64,000 nucleotides of DNA, taken from NCBI RefSeq assembly GCF_014207745.1, contig NZ_JACHJB010000003.1:744001-808000 (forward strand), read 5' to 3'. Positions 8,421-16,275 of this stretch are shown piece after piece. Each line of letters begins with the position of its first letter. Within the stretch, counting starts at the first letter, position 1. This stretch comes from Nonomuraea muscovyensis (GTDB lineage: Bacteria; Actinomycetota; Actinomycetes; Streptosporangiales; Streptosporangiaceae). Below the pieces are notes generated by a model, which saw nothing but the letters and a program-made list of their open reading frames with translations, did not search any database and was not told the DNA's origin. A program made the position numbers and the translations under genes.

Positions 8421-11075
8421 ATGCCACGAAGGTTGTTCAGCGTTCTCCTGGCCGTCGCCGTGGTCCTGGCGGCGGTGGTTGTGCGGATGGCGCCGGTCTC
8501 GGCCGTCGCCTCCGACCCGTACGCCTTCAAGAACGTCCGCATCGACGGTGGCGGCTTCGTGCCCGGCATCGTCTTCAACCCGACCGAGAAGAACCTCGTC
8601 TACGCCCGCACCGACATCGGCGGGGCGTACCGCTGGAACCAGTCCACCCGGACGTGGACCCCGCTCCTCGACTGGGTGGGCTGGGACAGGTGGGGCTGGA
8701 ACGGCGTCGTCAGCCTGGCGACGGACCCCGTGGACACCGACCGCGTCTACGTCGCCGCCGGCATGTACACCAACAGCTGGGACCCGGGCAACGGCGCCGT
8801 GCTGCGCTCCACCGACAAGGGCGCCACATGGCAGGCCGCCCCCCTGCCGTTCAAGCTCGGCGGCAACATGCCCGGCCGCGGCATGGGCGAGGCGCTCGCC
8901 GTCGATCCCAACCGCAACAGCGTCCTCTACCTCGGCACCCCCAACGGCAACGGCCTGTGGCGCAGCACCGACCACGGCGCGACCTGGGCCAAGGTGGCGA
9001 GCTTCCCCAACCCGGGCGACTACGCCCAGGACCCGGGCGACCCCAACGGCTACCTCAGCCACCGGCCCGGCGTCGTCTGGGTGACCTTCGACCCGCGCTC
9101 CTCGGCCAAGGGCGACGCCACCAGGACGATCTACGTCGGCGTGGCCGACAAGGACGACACCGTCTACCGCACCACCGACGCCGGAGCCACCTGGGAGCGG
9201 GTGCCCGGCCAGCCGACCGGCTACCTGGCCCACAAGGGCGTCCTCGACACGGTCAACGGCAACCTGTTCATCGCCACGAGCGACACCGGCGGCCCGTACG
9301 ACGGCGGCAAGGGCGACGTCTGGCGCTACGCCACCGCGACCGGCACCTGGACACAGGTCAGCCCGGTCCCGTCGTCGAGCTCGGACGCCTACTTCGGCTA
9401 CAGCGGCCTCACCCTCGACCGGCAGAACCCGGGCACGCTCATGGTGGCCACCCAGATCTCCTGGTGGCCGGACGTGATCTTCTTCCGGTCCACCGACTCC
9501 GGAGCCACCTGGACCCGCGTCTGGGACTGGACCTCGTACCCGAACCGGAGCTTCCGCTACAAGATGGACGTCTCCGCGAACCCATGGCTGACCTTCGGCG
9601 GCAACCCGCAGCCGCCCGAGGTGACGCCCAAGCTGGGCTGGATGACCGAGTCGCTGGAGATCGACCCGTTCGACTCCGACCGGATGATGTACGGCACCGG
9701 CGCCACCGTCTACGGCACCGAGGACCTGACGAAGTGGGACTCCGGCGGCCAGTTCACCATCAGGCCGATGGCCAGGGGCCTGGAGGAGACGGCGGTGCTC
9801 GACCTGGTCAGCCCGCCGAGCGGCGCGCCGCTGGTCAGCGCGCTGGGCGACATCGGCGGGTTCCGGCACGCCGACCTGGACGCGGTGCCGCCGATGATGT
9901 TCACCTCGCCCGGCTTCACCTCCACCACCAGTCTCGACTACGCCGAGAAGAACCCGGGCGTGCTGGTCCGCGCCGGCAACTTCACCGACGCCGACCGGCC
10001 GAACGACAGCCACGTGGCCTTCTCCACCGACGGCGGCGCCAACTGGTTCCAGGGCAGCGAACCGGGCGGGATCGACGAGGGCGGCACCGTCGCCGCCGCG
10101 GCCGACGGTTCCCGGTTCGTCTGGGCGCCCAAGGGCGTGGCCGTGCACCACTCGACCGGCTTCGGCACCTCCTGGCAGCAGTCGCAGGGCCTGCCGACCG
10201 GGGCGGTCGTCGAGTCCGACCGGGTCGATCCGATGACCTTCTACGGCTTCGGCGGTGGCCGCTTCCACCTGAGCACGAACGGCGGCGCCACCTTCACCGC
10301 CACGGCCGCGACCGGCCTGCCCGCCACCGGCAACGTCCACTTCAAGGCGCTGCCGGGCACGAAGGGCGACATCTGGCTGGCGGGGGAGACCGGCCTGTTC
10401 CGCTCGACCGACGGCGGCGCGTCCTTCACCAGGCTGCCCGGCGTCACGTCCGCCGTGAACGTGGGCTTCGGCAAGGCGGCGCCGGGGCAGTCGTACCCGG
10501 CGGTGTTCGCGGTCGCGACCATCGGCGGCGTCACCGGCCTCTACCGGTCCGACGACGCGGGCGCGAACTGGGTCCGCGTCAACGACGACGACCACCAGTG
10601 GGGCAACATGGGCGAGGCGCTGACGGGCGACCCACGGATCTACGGCCGCGTCTACCTCGGCACGAACGGCCGCGGCATCATCTACGGCGACCGCACGGGC
10701 CCCACGCCCACCGTGACCCCGACCGTGACCCCCACGGTGACTCCCACAGTGACTCCCACGGTGACTCCCACGGTGGGCAAGGCATGCACGGCGACCTACA
10801 CCGTCGGCAACCAGTGGCCGGGCGGCTTCTCGGCGGAGGTGACGGTCAGGAACACCGGCACCGCGGCCACCGCCGGCTGGAAGGTCACCTGGAAGTACCC
10901 GGGCGACCAGCGGATCACCCAGCTCTGGAACGGCTCCCACACCCAGGCGGGCGCCGACGTCACCGTCTCCAACCTGAGCTACAACGGCGCCGTCCAGCCG
11001 AACGCCACCACGTCGTTCGGCCTCAACGGCGCCGGCCCGGCCGCCACACCGACCCTCACCTGCACCGCCTCGTGA
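8421..11075 (+). CDS. Secreted GH74 xyloglucanase with C-terminal CBM2
   Basis: An 884-aa secreted endo-xyloglucanase. The start chosen is ATG 8421, because it puts a basic N-terminus and hydrophobic signal peptide (about 1-30) at the front. An in-frame ATG at 8352 would add 23 residues ahead of it. The GH74 double beta-propeller is marked by eight Asp-box repeats of the S-T-D-x-G-x-T-W type. The two family acidic sites are visible in ARTDIGGAYRW and LGDIGGFRH, corresponding to the known GH74 base and acid. A Thr-Pro-Val linker of TPTV repeats (near 10700-10780) joins a CBM2 cellulose-binding module that starts ACTATYTVGNQWPGGF and has the bracketing cysteines. It probably cuts xyloglucan bound to cellulose and feeds the importers around it. 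Confidence 0.93.
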   Translation: MPRRLFSVLLAVAVVLAAVVVRMAPVSAVASDPYAFKNVRIDGGGFVPGIVFNPTEKNLVYARTDIGGAYRWNQSTRTWTPLLDWVGWDRWGWNGVVSLATDPVDTDRVYVAAGMYTNSWDPGNGAVLRSTDKGATWQAAPLPFKLGGNMPGRGMGEALAVDPNRNSVLYLGTPNGNGLWRSTDHGATWAKVASFPNPGDYAQDPGDPNGYLSHRPGVVWVTFDPRSSAKGDATRTIYVGVADKDDTVYRTTDAGATWERVPGQPTGYLAHKGVLDTVNGNLFIATSDTGGPYDGGKGDVWRYATATGTWTQVSPVPSSSSDAYFGYSGLTLDRQNPGTLMVATQISWWPDVIFFRSTDSGATWTRVWDWTSYPNRSFRYKMDVSANPWLTFGGNPQPPEVTPKLGWMTESLEIDPFDSDRMMYGTGATVYGTEDLTKWDSGGQFTIRPMARGLEETAVLDLVSPPSGAPLVSALGDIGGFRHADLDAVPPMMFTSPGFTSTTSLDYAEKNPGVLVRAGNFTDADRPNDSHVAFSTDGGANWFQGSEPGGIDEGGTVAAAADGSRFVWAPKGVAVHHSTGFGTSWQQSQGLPTGAVVESDRVDPMTFYGFGGGRFHLSTNGGATFTATAATGLPATGNVHFKALPGTKGDIWLAGETGLFRSTDGGASFTRLPGVTSAVNVGFGKAAPGQSYPAVFAVATIGGVTGLYRSDDAGANWVRVNDDDHQWGNMGEALTGDPRIYGRVYLGTNGRGIIYGDRTGPTPTVTPTVTPTVTPTVTPTVTPTVGKACTATYTVGNQWPGGFSAEVTVRNTGTAATAGWKVTWKYPGDQRITQLWNGSHTQAGADVTVSNLSYNGAVQPNATTSFGLNGAGPAATPTLTCTAS

Positions 11076-11083
11076 CCTGAGAT

Positions 11084-11109
11084 GGGCGCCCGCCGGCCGG
11101 CGGGCGCCC
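11084..11109. terminator. Bidirectional terminator between convergent genes
   Basis: A perfect 26-bp palindrome of G and C only, beginning GGGCGCCCGCC and ending with its reverse complement. It lies between the stop of the GH74 gene (11075) and the stop of the minus-strand permease (11122). A strong hairpin at a convergent junction is the expected form of a shared terminator, although no U-tract follows on either strand. Confidence 0.75.
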
Positions 11110-11121
11110 TGCCCAGGAGGC

Positions 11122-12018
11122 TCAGCCCTTCACCGCGCCGATGAAGACGCCCTTGGTGAAGTGCTTCTGGACGAACGGGTACACGAACAGCACCGGCACC
11201 AGCGCGATCACCACGATCGACATCTGGACCGCCAGGTTCGGCGGCAGACTGTGGCCCGCCGCGACGCTGTCGCCGCTCTGCCCGGCGAACATCGACTGCC
11301 CCTGGTAGACGTACTGCCGCAGCACGAGCTGCAGCGGCCACTTGGCGCTGTCGTTGAGGTAGAGCACGGCGTCGAAGAAGGCGTTCCAGTAGCCCACCGC
11401 GTACAGCAGCGCGATCACCGCGACCACGCCCTTCGACATCGGCAGCACGATCCGCCGCAGGATCGTGAACTCGCTCGCCCCGTCGACGCGGGCGCTGTCG
11501 GTCACCTCGGCCGGGATGCTCATGAAGAACGCCCGCATCACCACCAGGTTGAAGGCGGTCACCGCGACCGGCAGGATCAGCGACCAGTACGAGTCGATCA
11601 GGCCGAGCCCGCTGACCACCAGATACTTCGGGATCATGCCGGGGCCGAAGAGGAAGGTCAGCAGCACGAGGAAGAGCAGCGGCCGGTGCAGCAGCGTCCC
11701 CGGCCGCGACAGGCCGTAGGCGGCCAGCGTCGTGACGACCAGGCTGATCGCCGTGCCGGCCACGGTGACGCCGAGGCTCACCAGCACCGCCCGGGTCACC
11801 ACGCCGCCGGCGAAGACCTGCTCGTAGGCGGCGAACGAGAGCTCCCCGGGAACGGTCACCAGCCCGCCCGCCCTGCTCACCGTCTCCTGCGTGGACAGGC
11901 TGGTCAGCACGACCATGTAGACGGGGAACAGGATGGCGGCGGCGATCAGTGTGAGCACGAGCGTCTTGGCCGTGCGGCCGACGGCGGAGGGCTTCTCCGC
12001 CCAGGATGCGGACGTCAT
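11122..12018 (-). CDS. ABC oligosaccharide importer permease, LplC/YtcP type
   Basis: A 298-aa permease with about six membrane helices, from TLVLTLIAAAILFPVYMVV to the C-terminal motif HFTKGVFIGAVKG typical of LplC-like proteins. The EAA-type loop reads VTDSARVDGASEFTILRRI. Start ATG (complement of 12016-12018) overlaps the stop of the upstream permease by four bases. It is the last gene of a three-gene minus-strand operon encoding a CUT1-subfamily importer of the Lpl type, often used for larger or complex oligosaccharides. No ATPase is encoded here. Confidence 0.92.
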   Translation of the reverse strand: MTSASWAEKPSAVGRTAKTLVLTLIAAAILFPVYMVVLTSLSTQETVSRAGGLVTVPGELSFAAYEQVFAGGVVTRAVLVSLGVTVAGTAISLVVTTLAAYGLSRPGTLLHRPLLFLVLLTFLFGPGMIPKYLVVSGLGLIDSYWSLILPVAVTAFNLVVMRAFFMSIPAEVTDSARVDGASEFTILRRIVLPMSKGVVAVIALLYAVGYWNAFFDAVLYLNDSAKWPLQLVLRQYVYQGQSMFAGQSGDSVAAGHSLPPNLAVQMSIVVIALVPVLFVYPFVQKHFTKGVFIGAVKG

Positions 12019-13058
12019 GATCGTTTGTAGATCCCCTGCTCGCCGAACCGGTGGGCGACCTTGTTGGCCACCACGATGAGGATGAGCCCGACCAGGCCCT
12101 TGACCAGGCCCGCCGCGGCTCCGTAGCTCCACTCGCCGGTCAGCAGCGTGCGCCAGTAGACGAAGGTGTCCAGCACCTCGGCGGCCTCCCTGCCGACCGC
12201 GTCGCGCTGCAGGAAGAACTGCTCGAAGCCGACGTTGAGCGCGTCGCCGAGCCGCAGGATGAGCAGCAGGATGATGACCGGCCGCAGCCCTGGGAGCGTG
12301 ATGTGCCACATGCGCCGCCAGCGGCTCGCGCCGTCCACCGCCGCCGCCTCGTACAGGTTCTGGTCGATGGCGGCCAGCGCGGCGAGGAAGATGATCGTCC
12401 CCCAGCCCGCGTCCTTCCAGACGGACTCCGCCGTCACCAGGAGGATGAAGGTGTCGGGGTTCGTCATGATGTCGATGCCCGAGCGGCCGTTCTCGCGCAG
12501 GATCTGCGACAGCAGGCCGGCCCCGCCGAACATCTGCTGGAACAGCGTGACGACCAGCACCCAGGAGAAGAAGTGCGGCATGTACACGATGCTCTGGATG
12601 AACAGCCGCGCCCTGGGCCGGATCACGCTGTCCAGCAGGATCGCCAGCACGATCGGGATCGGGAAGTAGAAGACGAGCTGGAACGCCGTGATGGTCAGCG
12701 TGTTCGACGTCGCCTGCCAGAAGCTCTCGTCGAGCATGAGCCACTGGAAGTTCGCCAGGCCCACCCAGGGGCTGTCCTTGATGCCCACGTACGGCGAGTA
12801 GTCCTGGAACGCGATCACGTTGCCGAGCAGCGGCACGTAGTGGAACACCAGCAGCAGCCCGATCGCCGGGACGCTCATCAGGAGGAGCTGCCAGTCGCGG
12901 CGCAGCCGGGCGCCGAACGTGGCCGGCCTGGGCCGGGCGGCCCGCCCGGCCCGCCACCGGGCGAGCGGGCCGCGCCGGCGCGTGCTGACCGGGGCGGCGG
13001 GCGCGGTCAGGTCACCCGCCGCCCCGGAGTCCTCGACGGTCCCGCCCTGCCTAAGCAC
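12015..13058 (-). CDS. ABC oligosaccharide importer permease, LplB type
   Basis: A 347-aa permease with a long, basic, Pro/Arg-rich cytoplasmic N-terminus (about 1-55) before the first membrane helix (LLLMSVPAIGLLLVFHYVP). The conserved loop NLYEAAAVDGASRWRRMWH matches the EAA motif, and the tail GEQGIYKRS is a family signature. The GTG start (complement of 13056-13058) lies eight bases inside the end of the solute-binding protein gene. It should pair with the adjacent LplC-type permease. Confidence 0.92.
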   Translation of the reverse strand: MLRQGGTVEDSGAAGDLTAPAAPVSTRRRGPLARWRAGRAARPRPATFGARLRRDWQLLLMSVPAIGLLLVFHYVPLLGNVIAFQDYSPYVGIKDSPWVGLANFQWLMLDESFWQATSNTLTITAFQLVFYFPIPIVLAILLDSVIRPRARLFIQSIVYMPHFFSWVLVVTLFQQMFGGAGLLSQILRENGRSGIDIMTNPDTFILLVTAESVWKDAGWGTIIFLAALAAIDQNLYEAAAVDGASRWRRMWHITLPGLRPVIILLLILRLGDALNVGFEQFFLQRDAVGREAAEVLDTFVYWRTLLTGEWSYGAAAGLVKGLVGLILIVVANKVAHRFGEQGIYKRS

Positions 13059-14730
13059 GACCGTTGTCCCGCAGGACCTTCAGGTAGAACTCGCGGGCCT
13101 CGTCCCCGCCGTCGCGCCGCCACTCCTGCGCGATCTGCCTGACGTCGCTCACCGGGCGGCGGCCCCGCATGACGTCGGTGAACTTGTCCTCCGTCGGCAC
13201 CTGCAGGCCCGAGTACTTCGACGGCCGCTGGATCCTGATCCCGGCGAACGGGTTGCGCTCGATGTGCTTGAACGAGGCGTTCTGCCAGTCGAGGCTGAGC
13301 TTGACGTCCTCGGGGAACGGCCAGTCCACGTACAGGGGGCGCCCGCCGAGGAAGCCGTAGGTGTAGGCCACCTCCTTGGTGCCGAGGTCGGTCAGCTTGG
13401 GCACGCCGTCGGAGCCGAGCTCGAAGTGCTTGCCCTTGACGCCGTAGTTGGACAGCTCGTACTCCTTGGTGCCGTACGGCGCCGCGCACCAGTTGAGAAT
13501 CGACAGCAGTTCCTCCACCTGGGCCTTCGGCAGGCCCTTCTTGACGAAGGTGAAGATCCCGGCCGCGGTGTTGTGATACATGATCGGCGCGCTGCCGTCG
13601 TGGGAGAAGAGCGGGAAGGCGTTGAGGGCGAACTCCGGGTTCTTGGGCCGGTGCTGCTGCAGCAGCTCCTTCCAGGCGCCCAGCCCGTCACGGTAGACGA
13701 GGATCTGGCCGGCGCCGATGAGCTCCTTCTCGTTGGTGCCCTTGCTGCTGATGACGCCCGGGTGGACCAGCTCCTCGTCGAACACCTTCCGCATCCACAC
13801 GATCATCTGCTCGAACTCGGGCGTCTCGTACTTGTGCACGAGCTTGCCGCCCTCGTAGCGCCACTCCTGCGGCACCTTGAAGATCGGCCAGGCCATCTCG
13901 TGGATGGAGCCGAACGCCCAGCGCTTGGCCTTGGCGTCGGTGATGTCCTTGCCGAGCTGGAAGAGCTCGTCGGCGGTCTTGGGGTTCTGGTTCCAGCCGT
14001 TCTTGTCGAACAGGTCCTTGCGGTAGAGCAGTGCATACGGGTACGGCTCGGTCGGGTACGGCACCGCCATCAGCTTGCCGTTCCACACCGACCACTCCCA
14101 CGCGGTTGTCGGCAGGTTGGCCAGCAGCGCGTACGGCTTGACCCTGTCGCCCTGCAGGTACGGCGTGAGGTCCTCGAACGCCTGGTCCACGGCCTGGTTG
14201 AAGTCGGCCATCTTGTCGATCTCCCAGCTCGGGATGACCATGAGGTCGGGGATGTCCCGGGCGGCGAGGCGGGCGATGGCCTTGTCGGCGTACGTGACGC
14301 CGTCGGTGATCTGGAACTCCAGAGTCGCGCCGATGTCGGCGTTGGCGGCCTGGAAGTAGGAGTTGGACGACAGGCCGGGGGGCGGCGGGCCCCACAGCGG
14401 CGTCATGGCCTTGTAGGCGCCGCCCTTGCCCGCCTTCTGCGTGAGGGCGGGCGCCGGGCTCGCCGGGTAGGCGGTGAAACCGCCGGCGATGTCGGGGACG
14501 CCTTCGAGGTTCGAGACCGTGCCCGGCAGGTCGGGCTTGACGCCGGAGAAGGCGGTGAAGGTCGGGGTCAGGCTCTTGAGCTGGTTGCCGGCCGCCGCCG
14601 AGGCGCCTCCGGAGCCGGGCCGGGGGGTGCTGGGGGCGCTGCATCCGGTGAGCAGCCCGGCCGCCGTCATGCCGACCAGTCCGAGGAATCCGCGCCGGGT
14701 CGTCGAAGCGCCTTGAGCCGGAAGTGTCAC
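13051..14730 (-). CDS. ABC importer substrate-binding lipoprotein, LplA type, with Tat-like signal
   Basis: A 559-aa solute-binding protein, longer than usual MalE homologues, as is typical of LplA-type receptors. The N-terminus TTRRGFLGLVGMTAAGLLTGC combines a twin-arginine-like pair with a lipobox (L-T-G-C), so the lipoprotein may use the Tat route. Conserved receptor segments include LLYRKDLFDKNGW and AWEWSVWNGKLMAVPYPTEP. The start is GTG at complement 14728-14730, with GGGAG upstream. It is transcribed divergently from the ROK regulator gene, from a promoter region that contains the 14788-14818 inverted repeat. Its ligand is probably a xyloglucan- or hemicellulose-derived oligosaccharide, which is an inference from context. 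Confidence 0.9.
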   Translation of the reverse strand: MTLPAQGASTTRRGFLGLVGMTAAGLLTGCSAPSTPRPGSGGASAAAGNQLKSLTPTFTAFSGVKPDLPGTVSNLEGVPDIAGGFTAYPASPAPALTQKAGKGGAYKAMTPLWGPPPPGLSSNSYFQAANADIGATLEFQITDGVTYADKAIARLAARDIPDLMVIPSWEIDKMADFNQAVDQAFEDLTPYLQGDRVKPYALLANLPTTAWEWSVWNGKLMAVPYPTEPYPYALLYRKDLFDKNGWNQNPKTADELFQLGKDITDAKAKRWAFGSIHEMAWPIFKVPQEWRYEGGKLVHKYETPEFEQMIVWMRKVFDEELVHPGVISSKGTNEKELIGAGQILVYRDGLGAWKELLQQHRPKNPEFALNAFPLFSHDGSAPIMYHNTAAGIFTFVKKGLPKAQVEELLSILNWCAAPYGTKEYELSNYGVKGKHFELGSDGVPKLTDLGTKEVAYTYGFLGGRPLYVDWPFPEDVKLSLDWQNASFKHIERNPFAGIRIQRPSKYSGLQVPTEDKFTDVMRGRRPVSDVRQIAQEWRRDGGDEAREFYLKVLRDNGRA

Positions 14731-14787
14731 GGCGCGCTCCCTTCGCTTGAAGGAGGGGTTGTCGAGGCAGCACAGATGACGGTTAGA

Positions 14788-14818
14788 ATTAGTTCGTCTG
14801 CCCATCAAACAAATTAAT
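14788..14818. promoter_or_regulatory. Probable ROK-family operator between divergent genes
   Basis: Two 13-bp arms, ATTAGTTCGTCTG (14788-14800) and CAAACAAATTAAT (14806-14818), are inverted repeats matching at 10 of 13 positions around a 5-bp spacer. All mismatches are transitions. The site is an AT-rich island in very GC-rich DNA. It sits in the roughly 90 bp between the start of the importer operon and the ROK regulator start. ROK/XylR-type regulators typically bind TTAGTTT-like inverted repeats, so this is the natural binding site for the neighbouring regulator, controlling both directions. Confidence 0.7.
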
Positions 14819-14823
14819 GGAGG

Positions 14824-16128
14824 GTGACCGTCGCCACAAGGGACCGCTCCGGTCACAGGTTGGTGAAGGGAACCCGCGATGCGGCATGCTGGGGTCACCT
14901 CCTGGCGGGAACGGGGCTGATTTTGATCACATCCACGACCGGCCCGCAGCCGGCCGACTTCGCCGACGTCCGGGCCACCAACCTCGCCGTCGTGCTGCGG
15001 TTCGTGCGCGAGCACGCGCCGTGCTCGCGGGCCGACATCGCGGCGTCCACGGGGCTGAACAAGGCGACGGTCTCGAGCCTGGTCGCCGACCTGATCGACC
15101 GCCGGCTGGTGCGCGAGACCGGCCTGACGGAGAACCGGGTGGGCAGGCCGGCCACGATGCTCGTCCTCGACGGCTCGCCGTACGCGGCGATCGGCGTGGA
15201 GATCAACGTCGACTACGTCTCGGCCGTGGCCACCGGCCTGGCGGGGGAGCGGCTGCTGACCTGGCGGCGCTCGTTCGCCGGCGGCGCGTCGGTGAGCCAG
15301 GACGTGGCCGCCCTCGCCGCCGTCATCCGGCGGGTGGTCAACCGCATGGCCAAGGACGAGCGCCAGATCCTCGGGCTGGCCGTGGCCGTGCCGGGCCTGG
15401 TCGACGTCCAGGGCGTCGTGCGGCTCGCGCCCAACCTCGGCTGGCGTGACGCCGACGTCAGCGGCGACCTGGCCAAGGCGCTGCGCGACCCGGGCTTCGC
15501 CGTCCAGGTCGACAACGACGCCAACCTCGCCGCGCTGGCCGAGCACCGCTTCGGCTCCCACGCGGGGGCCGCCGACCTCGTCTACCTCACCGGCGAGATC
15601 GGCGTGGGCGCCGGCGTCATCCTCGACGGCCGGCTGCGGCGGGGCGCCCTCGGCTACAGCGGCGAGCTCGGCCACGTGCAGCTCGACCCCGACGGACCCG
15701 CCTGCCGCTGCGGGCGGCGCGGCTGCCTGGAGTCGGTGGCCGGCATCGCCGCCGTGCTGCGGCGCGAGCCGTCACCGGCCGAGATCCAGGTCGAGATCGA
15801 GGAGGTCGTCAGGTCCGCCCGCGCGGGCGAGGCGGCCACCCTGAAGATCCTCGACTCCGTGGGCCGGGGCCTCGGCCGGGGCGTGGCCGTCATCGCCAAC
15901 CTGCTCAACCCCGAGGTGGTCATCCTGGGCGGCTACTACGTGCCGCTCGCGCCGTGGCTGCTGCCCGCGGTGCGCGACGAGGTCGCCGGGCGGGTCATCG
16001 CGCCCGGCGGCTGTGAGGTGGTCGCCTCGACCCTCGGGCACGACGCCGCCGCTCTCGGTGGTGCCGCCTGGGTGCTCGACTCCGTCGACTCGGGCCGCCT
16101 GCCCGGCGGCATGTCGCGCTTCTCCTGA
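14824..16128 (+). CDS. ROK-family transcriptional regulator (XylR/NagC-like)
   Basis: A regulator of up to 434 aa: an N-terminal winged helix (SRADIAASTGLNKATVSSLV then DLIDRRLVRETG) and a ROK sugar-binding domain. The ROK zinc motif CRCGRRGCLES is intact. The kinase-like active-site region VDNDANLAALAE is also present, as in many ROK repressors. The start is uncertain. GTG 14824 lies directly against GGAGG with no spacer, so a TTG near 14921, just before the conserved N-terminus, may be the real start. It is expected to repress the divergent importer operon and itself until a sugar such as xylose or an oligosaccharide binds. Confidence 0.9.
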   Translation: MTVATRDRSGHRLVKGTRDAACWGHLLAGTGLILITSTTGPQPADFADVRATNLAVVLRFVREHAPCSRADIAASTGLNKATVSSLVADLIDRRLVRETGLTENRVGRPATMLVLDGSPYAAIGVEINVDYVSAVATGLAGERLLTWRRSFAGGASVSQDVAALAAVIRRVVNRMAKDERQILGLAVAVPGLVDVQGVVRLAPNLGWRDADVSGDLAKALRDPGFAVQVDNDANLAALAEHRFGSHAGAADLVYLTGEIGVGAGVILDGRLRRGALGYSGELGHVQLDPDGPACRCGRRGCLESVAGIAAVLRREPSPAEIQVEIEEVVRSARAGEAATLKILDSVGRGLGRGVAVIANLLNPEVVILGGYYVPLAPWLLPAVRDEVAGRVIAPGGCEVVASTLGHDAAALGGAAWVLDSVDSGRLPGGMSRFS

Positions 16129-16156
16129 CGGAGCCGAATCCGACCTGGCAGAAAGT

Positions 16157-16182
16157 GTGGCGTAGGCCTTGACCTACGTCAC
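16157..16182 (+). terminator. Hairpin downstream of ROK regulator
   Basis: GTGGCGTAGG and CCTACGTCAC pair fully (one G-U) around a six-base loop, starting 28 bp after the regulator stop. There is no T-run. It probably separates the regulator transcript from the GH3-LacI operon. Confidence 0.5.
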
Positions 16183-16241
16183 AGAGGCGGGCACCCTTCA
16201 TGAAACCCACCGAAATTTCCCCGTAACTTCCCCGGCCGGTC

Positions 16242-16257
16242 GTCGAAGCGCTTCGAC
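16242..16257. promoter_or_regulatory. Probable LacI-family operator
   Basis: GTCGAAGCGCTTCGAC is a perfect 16-bp palindrome with a central CG step, the usual layout of LacI/GalR operators. It lies 19-34 bp before the ATG of the cytoplasmic GH3 gene, whose operon ends with a LacI-family repressor gene. Autoregulation of this two-gene operon is the simplest reading. Confidence 0.75.
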
Positions 16258-16275
16258 ACTCTCAGAGGGATGGCC

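Noticed and set aside
8259..10940. 893-codon minus-strand frame opposite the GH74 gene
   Set aside because: Same reason: it mirrors the high GC3 of the xyloglucanase and has no recognisable domain.
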